Assembly (NCBI GenBank): GCA_963824805.1
Contig: CAWGQZ010000015.1
Span: forward strand, 1-64,000
Source: DATBAT01 sp963824805
Lineage (GTDB): Bacteria; Acidobacteriota; Terriglobia; Terriglobales; Acidobacteriaceae
Direction of reading: 5' to 3'
Length of the DNA stretch: 64,000 bases
The notes under the pieces were generated by a model. It did not search any database and had not been told where the DNA came from. It saw only the letters and a program-made list of their open reading frames with translations. The number at the start of each line of letters is the position of its first letter. Within the stretch, counting starts at the first letter, position 1. The position numbers and the translations under genes were made by a program. Shown here in pieces: positions 32,662 through 41,331 of this stretch.

Positions 32662-35340
32662 GTGGCAGAGTCGCAGACTGATGGATTAGAAGTACTTGAG
32701 ACCAGAGAATGGGTTGACTCTCTGGACTATGTTTTATCGAAGGGCGGCCCGGAGCGGGCTGGCCGCCTTCTGCAGCAGCTTTCTCTGCATGCCAAGCGCG
32801 AAGCTGGCGTCAATCTGCCATTCACCGCCACAACCCCCTACCAGAACACGATTCCGACCAGCCAGCAGGCTCCATTCCCTGGAAGCCAGGAGATGGAACG
32901 CCGCATCAAGAGCTTGGTCCGGTGGAATGCCCTGGCCATGGTCGTACGGGCCAACAAGAAGCAGGAAGGCATCGGCGGCCATATCTCGACCTTCGCCTCA
33001 TCGGCAACGCTTTACGAAGTAGCCTTCAACCACTTTTTCCGCGCCCAAACCTCTGACGGCGGACGAGACATCGTTTACTTTCAAGGCCATGCTACTCCGG
33101 GCATGTACTCGCGGGCTTATCTTGAAGGCCGCATCCCCAAGGAAAAGCTGCAGAATTTCCGCCGCGAGTTAGCTCCGGGCGGAGGACTTTCTTCCTATCC
33201 TCATCCCTGGCTGATGCCGAACTTTTGGGAATTTCCCACAGTTTCCATGGGACTGGGCCCCATCCAGGCGATTTATCATGCACGCTTCATTCGCTACCTG
33301 GAAAATCGCGGCCTGAAAGAATCCCGCGAAGGCAAAGTATGGGCCTTCATGGGCGACGGCGAGATGGACGAGCCCGAATCACTCGGCTCGATCACCCTGG
33401 CCTCGCGCGAGAAACTCGACAATCTGAATTTCGTTATTAATTGCAACCTGCAGCGCCTGGACGGTCCGGTGCGCGGCAACGGTAAGATCATCCAGGAACT
33501 GGAAGCGATCTTCCGCGGTGCCGGGTGGAACGTAATCAAAGTCATCTGGGGCAGTGACTGGGACAACCTCATCCGCAACGACCGCGATGGCATCCTAGTG
33601 CGCCGTCTGGGTGAAGTCACCGACGGGCAGTACCAGAAGTTTTTCGTCGAGAGCGGCGCTTACTTCCGGCAAAACTTGTTTGGCAGCGATCCGCGCCTGC
33701 TGAAGATGGTCGAGCATCTCTCTGACGACCAGCTTTCGCGCATGCGTCTGGGCGGGCACGATCCCATCAAGGTTCACGCAGCCTACAAAGCCGCCATGGA
33801 ACACAAAGGCGGGCCCACCGTAATTCTTGCCAAGACCATCAAGGGCTACGGACTCGGCGAGGCCGGCGAAGGGAAAAACATCACGCACCAGCAGAAGAAG
33901 CTCAACGAAGAAGAGCTGCGTGTCTTTCGCTCGCGCTTCGGAATCCCTATCCCGGACGAGGAATTGCACGACGCACCGTTCTACCGGCCGGGAGATGACA
34001 GTCCGGAAATCCAGTACATGCAGGAGCGCCGCAAGCAGCTTGGGGGGTACATGCCGGAGCGCAAAGTTCGTTCCGCGCCGCTCAAGCCGGTAGCTGCATC
34101 GCATTTCGAGGAATTTCATAAGGGAACTGATGGCCGTGAAGTCTCGACGACGATGGTTTTCGTTCGTCTGCTGGCGAAGCTGCTGCGGGATCCAGAGATC
34201 GGCAAGCTTATCGTTCCTATCATTCCCGACGAAGCGCGCACCTTCGGCATGGAGGCCCTGTTTCGCCAGGTAGGAATTTATTCCAGCGTAGGCCAGCTCT
34301 ATGAACCGGTCGACATGGCGACGCTGCTTTATTACAAGGAAGCGAAAGACGGTCAGATCCTTGAAGAGGGCATTACCGAAGCCGGATCGATGTGCTCGTT
34401 TATCGCCGCCGGGACTGCCTATGCCAATCACGGGATCAATACGATCCCGTTTTTTATTTACTACTCGATGTTCGGATTCCAGCGCATCGGCGACCTGATT
34501 TGGGCAGCGGGCGATATGCGCTGCCGCGGGTTCCTGGTCGGCGGCACTGCTGGACGCACCACCCTGGCTGGCGAGGGACTCCAACACCAGGACGGTCATA
34601 GTCACGTGCTGGCCCTGTCCGTGCCTAACCTGCTTGCCTACGATCCCGCCTTCGCCTACGAAATATCGATCATTATTCAGGAAGGCATCAAGCGCATGTA
34701 CATCGATCAGGAATCGGTTTTTTATTACCTGACCGTCACCAATGAGCCGCTGGCCATGCCCGCCATGCCGGAGGGAAAAAATGTACGCGAAGGCATTCTC
34801 CGAGGCATGTACCTCTTCAAAGAATCCAGGAAGAAAGATGCCAAACTGCGCGCCCAGCTCTTCGGCAGTGGCACCATCATGTACGAAGTATTAAAAGCGC
34901 AGGCGATGCTTGAAGATAAGTATGGTGTCGCTTCCGACGTGTGGAGTGTTACCAGCTATAAAGAGCTTTACCGCGACGGCAACGACTGCGAGCGCTGGAA
35001 CATGCTGCATCCGGCCGACAAGCCGAAAGTGCCATACGTCACCCAGTTGCTGAAGGATGCTCCCGGCGTGCTGGTGGCGGCATCGGATTACATGAAGGTT
35101 TTACCCGAGTCGATCGGTCGTTGGATGCCACGCAATCTGGTTTCGCTGGGCACTGACGGCTATGGCCGAAGCGAGGGACGGGAAGCATTGCGTGACTTCT
35201 TTGAAGTTGATGCCAAGCACATCGTCCTTGCCACACTGCACGGGTTGCTGCGTGAGAAGCAGATCAAGCCGGAAGTAGTGACGCAGGCGGTGAAAGATCT
35301 GGGGATCAATCCGGAAAAGGCAAATCCTGCCAACAGTTAG
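32662..35340 (+). CDS. aceE: Pyruvate dehydrogenase E1 component (homodimeric)
   Basis: 892 residues from a GTG start with GGGAGA about 10 nt upstream. It is the single-chain E1 that decarboxylates pyruvate with thiamine diphosphate and passes the acetyl group to lipoyl E2. The ThDP/Mg motif GDGEMDEPES lies at about 231-240, with NLQRLDGPVRGN following. Other conserved parts are TPGMYSRAYLEG, SLGTDGYGRSEGREALRDFF and ATLHGLL near the end. Length agrees with the gamma/alphaproteobacterial-type AceE. It is the first gene of the aceE-aceF-lpdA set, divergent from dps. Confidence 0.97.
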   Translation: MAESQTDGLEVLETREWVDSLDYVLSKGGPERAGRLLQQLSLHAKREAGVNLPFTATTPYQNTIPTSQQAPFPGSQEMERRIKSLVRWNALAMVVRANKKQEGIGGHISTFASSATLYEVAFNHFFRAQTSDGGRDIVYFQGHATPGMYSRAYLEGRIPKEKLQNFRRELAPGGGLSSYPHPWLMPNFWEFPTVSMGLGPIQAIYHARFIRYLENRGLKESREGKVWAFMGDGEMDEPESLGSITLASREKLDNLNFVINCNLQRLDGPVRGNGKIIQELEAIFRGAGWNVIKVIWGSDWDNLIRNDRDGILVRRLGEVTDGQYQKFFVESGAYFRQNLFGSDPRLLKMVEHLSDDQLSRMRLGGHDPIKVHAAYKAAMEHKGGPTVILAKTIKGYGLGEAGEGKNITHQQKKLNEEELRVFRSRFGIPIPDEELHDAPFYRPGDDSPEIQYMQERRKQLGGYMPERKVRSAPLKPVAASHFEEFHKGTDGREVSTTMVFVRLLAKLLRDPEIGKLIVPIIPDEARTFGMEALFRQVGIYSSVGQLYEPVDMATLLYYKEAKDGQILEEGITEAGSMCSFIAAGTAYANHGINTIPFFIYYSMFGFQRIGDLIWAAGDMRCRGFLVGGTAGRTTLAGEGLQHQDGHSHVLALSVPNLLAYDPAFAYEISIIIQEGIKRMYIDQESVFYYLTVTNEPLAMPAMPEGKNVREGILRGMYLFKESRKKDAKLRAQLFGSGTIMYEVLKAQAMLEDKYGVASDVWSVTSYKELYRDGNDCERWNMLHPADKPKVPYVTQLLKDAPGVLVAASDYMKVLPESIGRWMPRNLVSLGTDGYGRSEGREALRDFFEVDAKHIVLATLHGLLREKQIKPEVVTQAVKDLGINPEKANPANS

Positions 35341-35463
35341 TTCTGGCGCAGACGGATTTAAGCCGCCGCGGCGAAAGCATGCAGCCCGGCGCGCAAGGGC
35401 GGGGTGGAGTTCGACAAGAGGCAGCCCCGAAGGGGTGTAAGAAAATGATCCTGAGGACAATAA

Positions 35464-37191
35464 GTGACTGAATTCAAGCTACCGGAATTAGGAGAAAACA
35501 TCTCGCAGGGCGATCTTGTCCGGCTGATGGTCTCCCCTGGCGCCAGCGTGACCGAAGGTCAGCCGGTGATGGAACTTGAAACCGATAAGGCAGTGGTTGA
35601 GGTGCCTTCGTCGGTGACGGGAGTTGTTAAAGACATTCGCGTCAAAGAAGGCGAGAAGATAAAAGTCGGCCAGGTCATCTTCACCGTCGAGAACGGCGCC
35701 ACAGGAAAAACCAAGGAAGCGACACAGGAAGGAAAGCCTGCCGCGAAAGCGGCCCCAGCGCAGCCAACTGAAAAAGCAGAAGCCAGGGCAGCGCCTGCAG
35801 GCGCAACCGCGGCGGCCCCGGCGCCGGCATCGTACTCAACTGCGGTAAGCGAATTCAAACTTCCGGAGCTGGGAGAGAACATTACCCAGGGAGATTTGGT
35901 GCGTCTGATGGTTTCTCCGGGCAGCAACATCGCCGAAGGGCAACCGGTCATGGAACTCGAAACCGACAAGGCGGTTGTCGAAGTGCCGTCGTCTGTAACC
36001 GGCGTGGTAAAAGACATTCGCGTCAAGCAAGGCGAGAAGATCAAGGTCGGCCAGGTCATCTTCACTCTGGAAGCGGGAGCGTCCTCCAAGTCGCAAGCCA
36101 AGCCCGAATCCGAAGAGAACGTCTCCGGACAACATGGCGTGCGCATGTCGTTCCAGGCAGCGATTGCCGCAGAGGGTAAAACCGAAGAACAGGCGCTGCC
36201 TCCTGATCAGCCCCAAGCCCACAAACCCCACAGTTTTTCTCTGCCGGCGCATATGGGGAGGACGGCTGGCACTGAACATCGCGACCCTGTCCCTGCGGCT
36301 CCGCATGTGCGGCGTCTGGCGCGGGAGTTGGGAATCGACATCCATGATGTGAAAGGAGTCGGCCCCGGCGGGCGCATCAGCGAAGACGATGTGAAGGCAC
36401 ACGCCAAGGGGTTGGTATCCGCGGTGGTAGCCGGTATGGCGAACACCGGGCGGTTCCCCATCTCTCCCCTGCCCGATTTCGCCCGGTACGGGAAGATTGA
36501 ACGTGTTTCGATGCGCGGAGTACGGCGTAAAACTGCCGAACATCTTTGGGAAGCCTGGACGACGATCCCCCACGTCACCCAGCAGGACAAAGCTGACATC
36601 ACCGAACTCGAACAACTGCGCGCCAAATTCGCTCCCAAGGCCGAGCAGGCTGGCGGCAAGATGACGGTTACCGCGATTGCTCTGAAAGTCTGCGCCTCAG
36701 CGCTGAAGATCTTCCCACAGTTCAATGCCAGCATCGACCTCAACAAAGAAGAAATCGTCTACAAACAGTTCGTAAACATAGGCGTCGCCGTCGATACCGA
36801 TCGCGGGCTGCTGGTTCCGGTGATTCGCGACGTCGACAAGAAAAATATTGTCGAGCTTGCGGCCGAACTCACTCAGCTTTCCAAGAAGGCGCGAGACAAA
36901 AAGCTCACGCCTGCTGATATGGAAGGCGGAACATTCACTATCACCAATTTAGGCGGCATCGGCGGCACGGGATTCTCCCCGATTGTGAATTATCCCGAAG
37001 TAGCGATCTTGGGCCTGTCGCGCTCGAGCATGGAGCCGGTTTGGATGAACGGGAAGTTCGAGCCGCGGCAAGTCATACCGTTGTCGCTCTCATACGATCA
37101 TCGCCTGATCGACGGTGCCGACGCTGCCCGCTTCCTGCGCTGGATTGCGGAAGCATTCGAACAGCCGTTCCTGCTTTCGGTTCAGGGATAG
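35464..37191 (+). CDS. aceF: Pyruvate dehydrogenase E2, dihydrolipoyl acetyltransferase
   Basis: 575 residues from a GTG start with GAGGA 8 nt upstream. Two nearly identical lipoyl domains (about 1-78 and 128-205) each carry ELETDKAVVEVP, the lipoylated lysines being K42 and K169. They are joined by Ala/Pro-rich flexible linkers. A subunit-binding domain follows at about 276-315 (APHVRRLARELGIDIHDVKG, GPGGRISEDDV). The catalytic chloramphenicol-acetyltransferase-like domain ends with SYDHRLIDGADAARFL. It accepts acetyl from E1 and forms acetyl-CoA as the core of the complex. The 123-bp gap after aceE holds a GC-rich stretch and no other gene. Confidence 0.97.
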   Translation: MTEFKLPELGENISQGDLVRLMVSPGASVTEGQPVMELETDKAVVEVPSSVTGVVKDIRVKEGEKIKVGQVIFTVENGATGKTKEATQEGKPAAKAAPAQPTEKAEARAAPAGATAAAPAPASYSTAVSEFKLPELGENITQGDLVRLMVSPGSNIAEGQPVMELETDKAVVEVPSSVTGVVKDIRVKQGEKIKVGQVIFTLEAGASSKSQAKPESEENVSGQHGVRMSFQAAIAAEGKTEEQALPPDQPQAHKPHSFSLPAHMGRTAGTEHRDPVPAAPHVRRLARELGIDIHDVKGVGPGGRISEDDVKAHAKGLVSAVVAGMANTGRFPISPLPDFARYGKIERVSMRGVRRKTAEHLWEAWTTIPHVTQQDKADITELEQLRAKFAPKAEQAGGKMTVTAIALKVCASALKIFPQFNASIDLNKEEIVYKQFVNIGVAVDTDRGLLVPVIRDVDKKNIVELAAELTQLSKKARDKKLTPADMEGGTFTITNLGGIGGTGFSPIVNYPEVAILGLSRSSMEPVWMNGKFEPRQVIPLSLSYDHRLIDGADAARFLRWIAEAFEQPFLLSVQG

Positions 37192-37200
37192 GCGAAAGGC

Positions 37201-37295
37201 ATTAGCCACAAAGGACACTGAGGTACACGAAGGGATACCTTAGTTTCTCCACGTGTTGATTTTCCTTCGCGACCCTCGTGTTCTTCGTGGTTAAT
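37201..37295. repeat. Inverted-pair dispersed repeat, copy C
   Basis: Left arm 37201-37233 (ATTAGCCACAAAGGACACTG and the next 13 nt), right arm 37264-37295 (CCTTCGCGACCCTCGTGTTC, then TTCGTGGTTAAT); the arms are imperfect inverted copies. It matches copy A at 3222-3300 and arm B at 23842-23875. The right arm runs into the ATG of lpdA at 37294, so the repeat occupies the space where a ribosome site would normally be. Confidence 0.75.
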
Positions 37296-38724
37296 GAATT
37301 CGATGACAGACAATCAGAACCTACACATCGCAGTAATCGGCGGAGGGCCCGGTGGCTACGCCGCCGCCTTTCTCGCGGCTGACCTCGGAATGAAGGTCAC
37401 GCTCATAGACGCGGAACCGAATCCCGGCGGCGTCTGCCTATACCGCGGATGCATCCCGTCCAAGGCCTTGTTGCATGTAGCGAAGCTGATCAACGAATCT
37501 CAGCACGCCAAAAACTGGGGCATAGAATTCGGCGAACCTAAGATCGACGTCGACCGCCTGCGCGGATTCAAAGAAGGCGTAGTCAAGAAGCTAACTGGCG
37601 GCCTGGGACAGCTTTCCAAACAACGCAAGGTAACCTACATCCAGGGCAAAGCCGCGTTTGAGAACTCCACAACCTTGCGGATCACGAAAACCGGCGGCGG
37701 AGAAGAAACCGTAACTGCAGACCGCGTCATCATCGCCACCGGATCGCGCCCCGCTGTTATTCCCACGCTCAAGCTTGATACCCGGCGCATGATGGACTCC
37801 ACCTCCGCCCTCGATCTGGCGGAAGTTCCCAAGACCCTGCTGGTAGTGGGCGGCGGATACATCGGACTCGAACTGGGCACGGTCTACGCGGCGTTAGGTT
37901 CGAAAGTATCGGTCGTGGAAATGACCGGAGGCCTCCTCCCAGGCGCTGACCGCGATCTAGTCGCGCCTCTGCAGAAGCGCATGGAAAAAATCTTCGCCGC
38001 CATTCTGCTCAATACCACCGTCACCGGGGTGAAGGAAGAATCGAACGGCATCCGGGTCAACTTTGATGGCGCTGACGTAAAAGAGAAAGAAAAAGTATTC
38101 GAAAAAGTTTTGGTTTCAGTCGGACGCAAACCGAACTCCGAAATACCCGGCCTCGACAAGACCGGTGTCAAAGTGGGACAGCGCGGATTTGTGCAGGTCA
38201 ACCAGCAACTTCAGACCGACGACCCGGCCATTTACGCAATCGGCGACGTCGTCGGTGAGCCGATGCTGGCGCACAAGGCATCGCACGAAGGTCGCACCGC
38301 TGTCGAAGCCATAGCGGGGCACAAGGTCGCCTTCGAGCCCAACGCGATCCCGGCGGTGGTCTTCACCGATCCGGAAATTGCCTGGGCCGGACTCACCGAA
38401 ACCCAGGCCCAAAAAGAAAATCGCGAGATCAAAGTCGCGAAATTTCCCTGGGCAGCCTCCGGCCGTGCGATGACTCTCGACCGGACGGACGGTCTTACCA
38501 AGCTGATTCTCGACCCGCAAACCGAGCGCGTTCTGGGTGTCGGCATGGTCGGTGTGGGCTGCGGAGATCTGATCGCCGAGGGGACCCTGGCTATTGAAAT
38601 GGCTGCGGTCGCCAAGGATTTGGAACTAACCATCCATCCTCACCCCACGCTCTCTGAAACAATTATGCAGGCTGCAGAAGTCCTCGACGGCACCAGTACT
38701 GATCTCTATCGACCGAAACGCTGA
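37294..38724 (+). CDS. lpdA: Dihydrolipoyl dehydrogenase (E3)
   Basis: 476 residues. It is the FAD/NAD disulfide oxidoreductase that reoxidises the lipoyl group of E2 (and related complexes). Landmarks: FAD motif IGGGPGGYAAA (14-25), redox pair C48/C53 in GGVCLYRGCIPSK (the more common form is GGTCLNVGCIPSK), NAD motif VVGGGYIGLELG, a second FAD segment IYAIGDVVGEPMLAHKA, and the C-terminal catalytic base HPHPTLSE. Both the ATG at 37294 and that at 37303 lack a visible ribosome site because repeat copy C fills the leader. It completes the PDH cluster and is third in order, 102 bp behind aceF. Confidence 0.96.
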   Translation: MNSMTDNQNLHIAVIGGGPGGYAAAFLAADLGMKVTLIDAEPNPGGVCLYRGCIPSKALLHVAKLINESQHAKNWGIEFGEPKIDVDRLRGFKEGVVKKLTGGLGQLSKQRKVTYIQGKAAFENSTTLRITKTGGGEETVTADRVIIATGSRPAVIPTLKLDTRRMMDSTSALDLAEVPKTLLVVGGGYIGLELGTVYAALGSKVSVVEMTGGLLPGADRDLVAPLQKRMEKIFAAILLNTTVTGVKEESNGIRVNFDGADVKEKEKVFEKVLVSVGRKPNSEIPGLDKTGVKVGQRGFVQVNQQLQTDDPAIYAIGDVVGEPMLAHKASHEGRTAVEAIAGHKVAFEPNAIPAVVFTDPEIAWAGLTETQAQKENREIKVAKFPWAASGRAMTLDRTDGLTKLILDPQTERVLGVGMVGVGCGDLIAEGTLAIEMAAVAKDLELTIHPHPTLSETIMQAAEVLDGTSTDLYRPKR

Positions 38725-38746
38725 CCGCCAGCTAGCGCTAAATGGT

Positions 38747-39343
38747 TCAATGGCGATTAGTCCCGGGCCCCAAGTGCTGCAGCAACCAATGCGTGGGCCA
38801 GTACACGAGCAACGGAATCAAGATCAAATAACCCAACAAGTAGATCCATCCCGCGATTATGTGTTGCTCATGTCCGTGCGGGCCTCGGGCCCAGTTCACG
38901 TCAAATTGAGGCCGCCAAAAATAATTGACGGGAACCACAACCCACGTTATCAGCGTCGCCAGCATCCAGCCTCGGCTGTCGTAGCCCAACCGCCGGACAC
39001 CCCAGAGCAATAGTGGCGGAGTCACCGCATGAAACAGGCTCAGCAGCCGCAGCCAAAGCGGTAAGGTGCCATCGAACATATATTCGGTTCCGCCGATGAC
39101 ATGCCTGCTGGCCAATAAGGCGCCGACTAGATCAACCAGGTAGAGGGTTTGAAAGAGTAGTAGCCAGGTCGCAGCCCATGAAAAGAAGAGTGGACTCTCC
39201 AGCCAAAGAGCAATTCCTATAAGGAAATTCCCCAAGTCGCAAAAATAGAGGAAGTTTTGTGCTCCATAGTACTTCCAAAAAGCCGGCGCCCAGACCAGTA
39301 GCCAAACCGTCCAGCCGATCTTCAGCCAAAGCGGCACCTGCAT
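38747..39343 (-). CDS. Integral membrane protein of unknown function
   Basis: 198 residues from the ATG at 39343; the frame extends to 39448 but the extra N-terminus is Pro/Gly/Cys-rich and not homologous-looking. Five or six hydrophobic segments are seen (IGWTVWLLVWAPAFWKYYGA, LGNFLIGIALWLESPLFFSW, LLLFQTLYLVDLVGALLAS, ATLITWVVVPVNYFW, then YLLGYLILIPLLVYWPTHWL). No catalytic motif. It is convergent with lpdA (22 bp). I do not recognise the family, though its layout is common among acidobacterial unknowns. Confidence 0.72.
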   Translation of the reverse strand: MQVPLWLKIGWTVWLLVWAPAFWKYYGAQNFLYFCDLGNFLIGIALWLESPLFFSWAATWLLLFQTLYLVDLVGALLASRHVIGGTEYMFDGTLPLWLRLLSLFHAVTPPLLLWGVRRLGYDSRGWMLATLITWVVVPVNYFWRPQFDVNWARGPHGHEQHIIAGWIYLLGYLILIPLLVYWPTHWLLQHLGPGTNRH

Positions 39344-39462
39344 ACGGCATTGTATGCCGTGCCCGCACGGTGGTGGGTGGCTGAGGGTTGGATCCCTCCC
39401 TAAGGGTTGCGTTGCAGGCGATGAATTCCCCCCGCACGACCAACCCACGCTAGAATTTCACC

Positions 39463-40305
39463 ATGTCCACCCAGTCTTCGAAAGCCGATGTGTTCCGGTC
39501 CATGCACCACGGTCCCCACATCCTTGTCCTTCCCAACGCTTGGGACTCCGCTAGTGCTCGCGTCTTCGAAGAATCCGGCTTCAGAGCCATCGCAACCACT
39601 AGTGCCGGAATCGCATTTGCCCTCGGTTATCGCGACGGGCAGCGCATTCCGAGAAAAGAAATGTTCGACCACGTTGCGCGAATCGTTCGCGTCGTCAACG
39701 TTCCTGTGACCGCGGATGTTGAAGGCGGATACGGCGATCGCCCGGAAGACGCGGCTGAAACCGCGCGCGCGGTGATCGAAGCCGGAGGAATCGGCATGAA
39801 CCTCGAGGACGCTACCGGGAATTCCGCGCGCCCACTAGTTGACTTGCCGCTGCAGATCGAAAAGATTAAGGCAGCCATGGAAGCAGGTAGGGCTCTCGGC
39901 GTTCCGCTGGTTCTGAATGCCCGTACGGATGTTTATCTCGCCCAGGTGGGAGCGCCGGAATCTCGCTACCAGGAAACTCTGCTCCGCTTAACTGCTTATC
40001 GCGACGCCGGTGCCGACTGCCTGTTCGCTCCCGGCATACGCGATGGCGCGACGATCGCAAAGCTGACCGAGGCCCTCAAGTTTCCGGTTAACATTCTCGC
40101 AGTTGTTGGCGCGCCGTCGGTTTCTGAGCTCGAAAACTTAGGAGTAGCCCGGGTCAGCGTTGGCTCCGGCCCCATGCGCGCAACTCTCGGCCTTATCCAG
40201 CGCTTCGCCCGGGAGTTGAAACAGCAGGGCACTTACAGCGCACTCGAAAACGCTCCGTCCTATGACGAGATAAACCAGATCATGGCGCGGAAATTCATGA
40301 TCTAG
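39463..40305 (+). CDS. Isocitrate lyase/PEP mutase family protein
   Basis: 280 residues. The TIM-barrel signature of the ICL/PEP mutase superfamily is present: LPNAWDSASARVFEESGF, VTADVEGGYGDRPEDAAET and GIGMNLEDATGN (metal ligands), then VLNARTDVYLAQVG. Members cleave C-C or P-C bonds of 2-hydroxy or 2-oxo acids, such as oxaloacetate decarboxylase-like or 2-methylisocitrate lyase-like enzymes. The catalytic Cys loop (KKCGH) of isocitrate lyases is absent, so an oxaloacetase or decarboxylase-like role is likely, but not fixed. It stands 19 bp before an SRPBCC gene in the same direction. Confidence 0.85.
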   Translation: MSTQSSKADVFRSMHHGPHILVLPNAWDSASARVFEESGFRAIATTSAGIAFALGYRDGQRIPRKEMFDHVARIVRVVNVPVTADVEGGYGDRPEDAAETARAVIEAGGIGMNLEDATGNSARPLVDLPLQIEKIKAAMEAGRALGVPLVLNARTDVYLAQVGAPESRYQETLLRLTAYRDAGADCLFAPGIRDGATIAKLTEALKFPVNILAVVGAPSVSELENLGVARVSVGSGPMRATLGLIQRFARELKQQGTYSALENAPSYDEINQIMARKFMI

Positions 40306-40324
40306 GCCAAGCAGCCAACGACCA

Positions 40325-40822
40325 ATGCCGAGAGCCGACGACGGCCCCATGGTCTACATTCAGCTCACCACCGAAATCGCCGCACCCATCGAGCGCTGCT
40401 TCGATCTTTGCCGCAGTATCGACCTGCATTTGAAGTCGGTCGACAATACGGGCGAACAAGCCATCGACGGAGTCACTACCGGCTTGATTGGCAAGGGAGA
40501 GGAAGTCACTTGGCGCGGCCGCCACTTCGGCTTCATGATCACTCACACCAGCCGTATCACGGCATACGAATCACCTGTGTATTTTCAGGACGTCATGATT
40601 CGTGGCGCTTTTCGCAGCTACTGCCATGATCACTACTTCGAAGCTTGCGGCCCGAATACCCTGATGCGCGATGACGTAAAGCTCGCCGCACCGCTGGGAA
40701 TTCTGGGAGTCATCGCCGAAAGAGCGGTCCTCGAACGCCACATACGCACTCTTCTGCAGAGGCGAAACTTCGCAATCAAGCAGGCTGCAGAAAGCACCGA
40801 GTGGAAGAAGTATTTGAATTGA
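40325..40822 (+). CDS. SRPBCC (START-like) family protein
   Basis: 165 residues; the ATG at 40349 would give 157. Starting MVYIQLTTEIAAPIERCFDL, it has the helix-grip pattern of SRPBCC ligand-binding proteins: LIGKGEEVTWRGRHFGFMIT, ESPVYFQDVMIRGAF, LMRDDVKLAAPLGILGVIAE and a C-terminal helix. Such proteins bind lipids or aromatic compounds and include cyclases and cell-division-inhibitor-like SulA-family proteins. Ligand unknown. It is adjacent to the PEP-mutase-like gene (19 bp), so they are probably cotranscribed, and convergent with the gene at 40884. Confidence 0.82.
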   Translation: MPRADDGPMVYIQLTTEIAAPIERCFDLCRSIDLHLKSVDNTGEQAIDGVTTGLIGKGEEVTWRGRHFGFMITHTSRITAYESPVYFQDVMIRGAFRSYCHDHYFEACGPNTLMRDDVKLAAPLGILGVIAERAVLERHIRTLLQRRNFAIKQAAESTEWKKYLN

Positions 40823-40834
40823 GAGGTCGCAAAC

Positions 40835-40866
40835 AAAAAAAATGGCGAGACGATAAACGTCCCGCC
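40835..40866 (-). terminator. Intrinsic terminator of the gene at 40884-41279
   Basis: On the minus strand GGCGGGACG pairs with CGTCTCGCC (one G-U pair) around TTTAT, followed at once by ATTTTTTTTG. A strong hairpin with eight T residues, correctly placed 18 bp after the stop codon of the minus-strand gene. Confidence 0.9.
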
Positions 40867-40883
40867 AGTCCCCGGGGGAGGGG

Positions 40884-41279
40884 TTAAGACGCTAAGCCGA
40901 GCGGGCTCTTGGCCTCGACCCGTACTAGATTCAAGAGATTATGGCCGTCCTTACGTGCCGCTTTAACCGCCGCGTCACGGGATGTGCCCGTGCCTAAAAC
41001 TTTATGATCTTCCACCGAGAGCGCCGCCCAGGTACCAATCGGCAAATTGGCCAACTGCTCTTCAATATGCTGATGCTTGAGCCTTTCAACCAGCGAGTCC
41101 GACTCCTGCATGCTTGATGGTGGATCACTGGTTGGAAATGAGTCTGCTAGCATCTTATCCAGACTCTTCGCTTTAGCCTCCTCAATATTGCTCACCGGGC
41201 GCTCTTCCGGATCCCGGCGACTCCCTATATGTTCCGGTTCCTCACTGGTAATTTGGGGCTTACCTGACAACTCCTCCAT
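40884..41279 (-). CDS. Hypothetical protein with SFPxSDPP motif
   Basis: 131 residues. The N-terminal half is disordered and charged and contains DKMLADSFPTSDPPSSM, a short motif seen in many small bacterial stress-type proteins. The C-terminal half reads like a small folded module (GTWAALSVEDHKVLGTGTSR, then AVKAARKDGHNLLNLVRV). No membrane helix or signal. Function unknown. It is followed by a strong terminator at 40835-40866 and lies downstream of the CPBP protease gene on the same strand. Confidence 0.75.
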   Translation of the reverse strand: MEELSGKPQITSEEPEHIGSRRDPEERPVSNIEEAKAKSLDKMLADSFPTSDPPSSMQESDSLVERLKHQHIEEQLANLPIGTWAALSVEDHKVLGTGTSRDAAVKAARKDGHNLLNLVRVEAKSPLGLAS

Positions 41280-41331
41280 TGGGTACCTCGCCTCGCGGAG
41301 AAGGATGCCCTAGAACCTTAAGTCTTTACCA

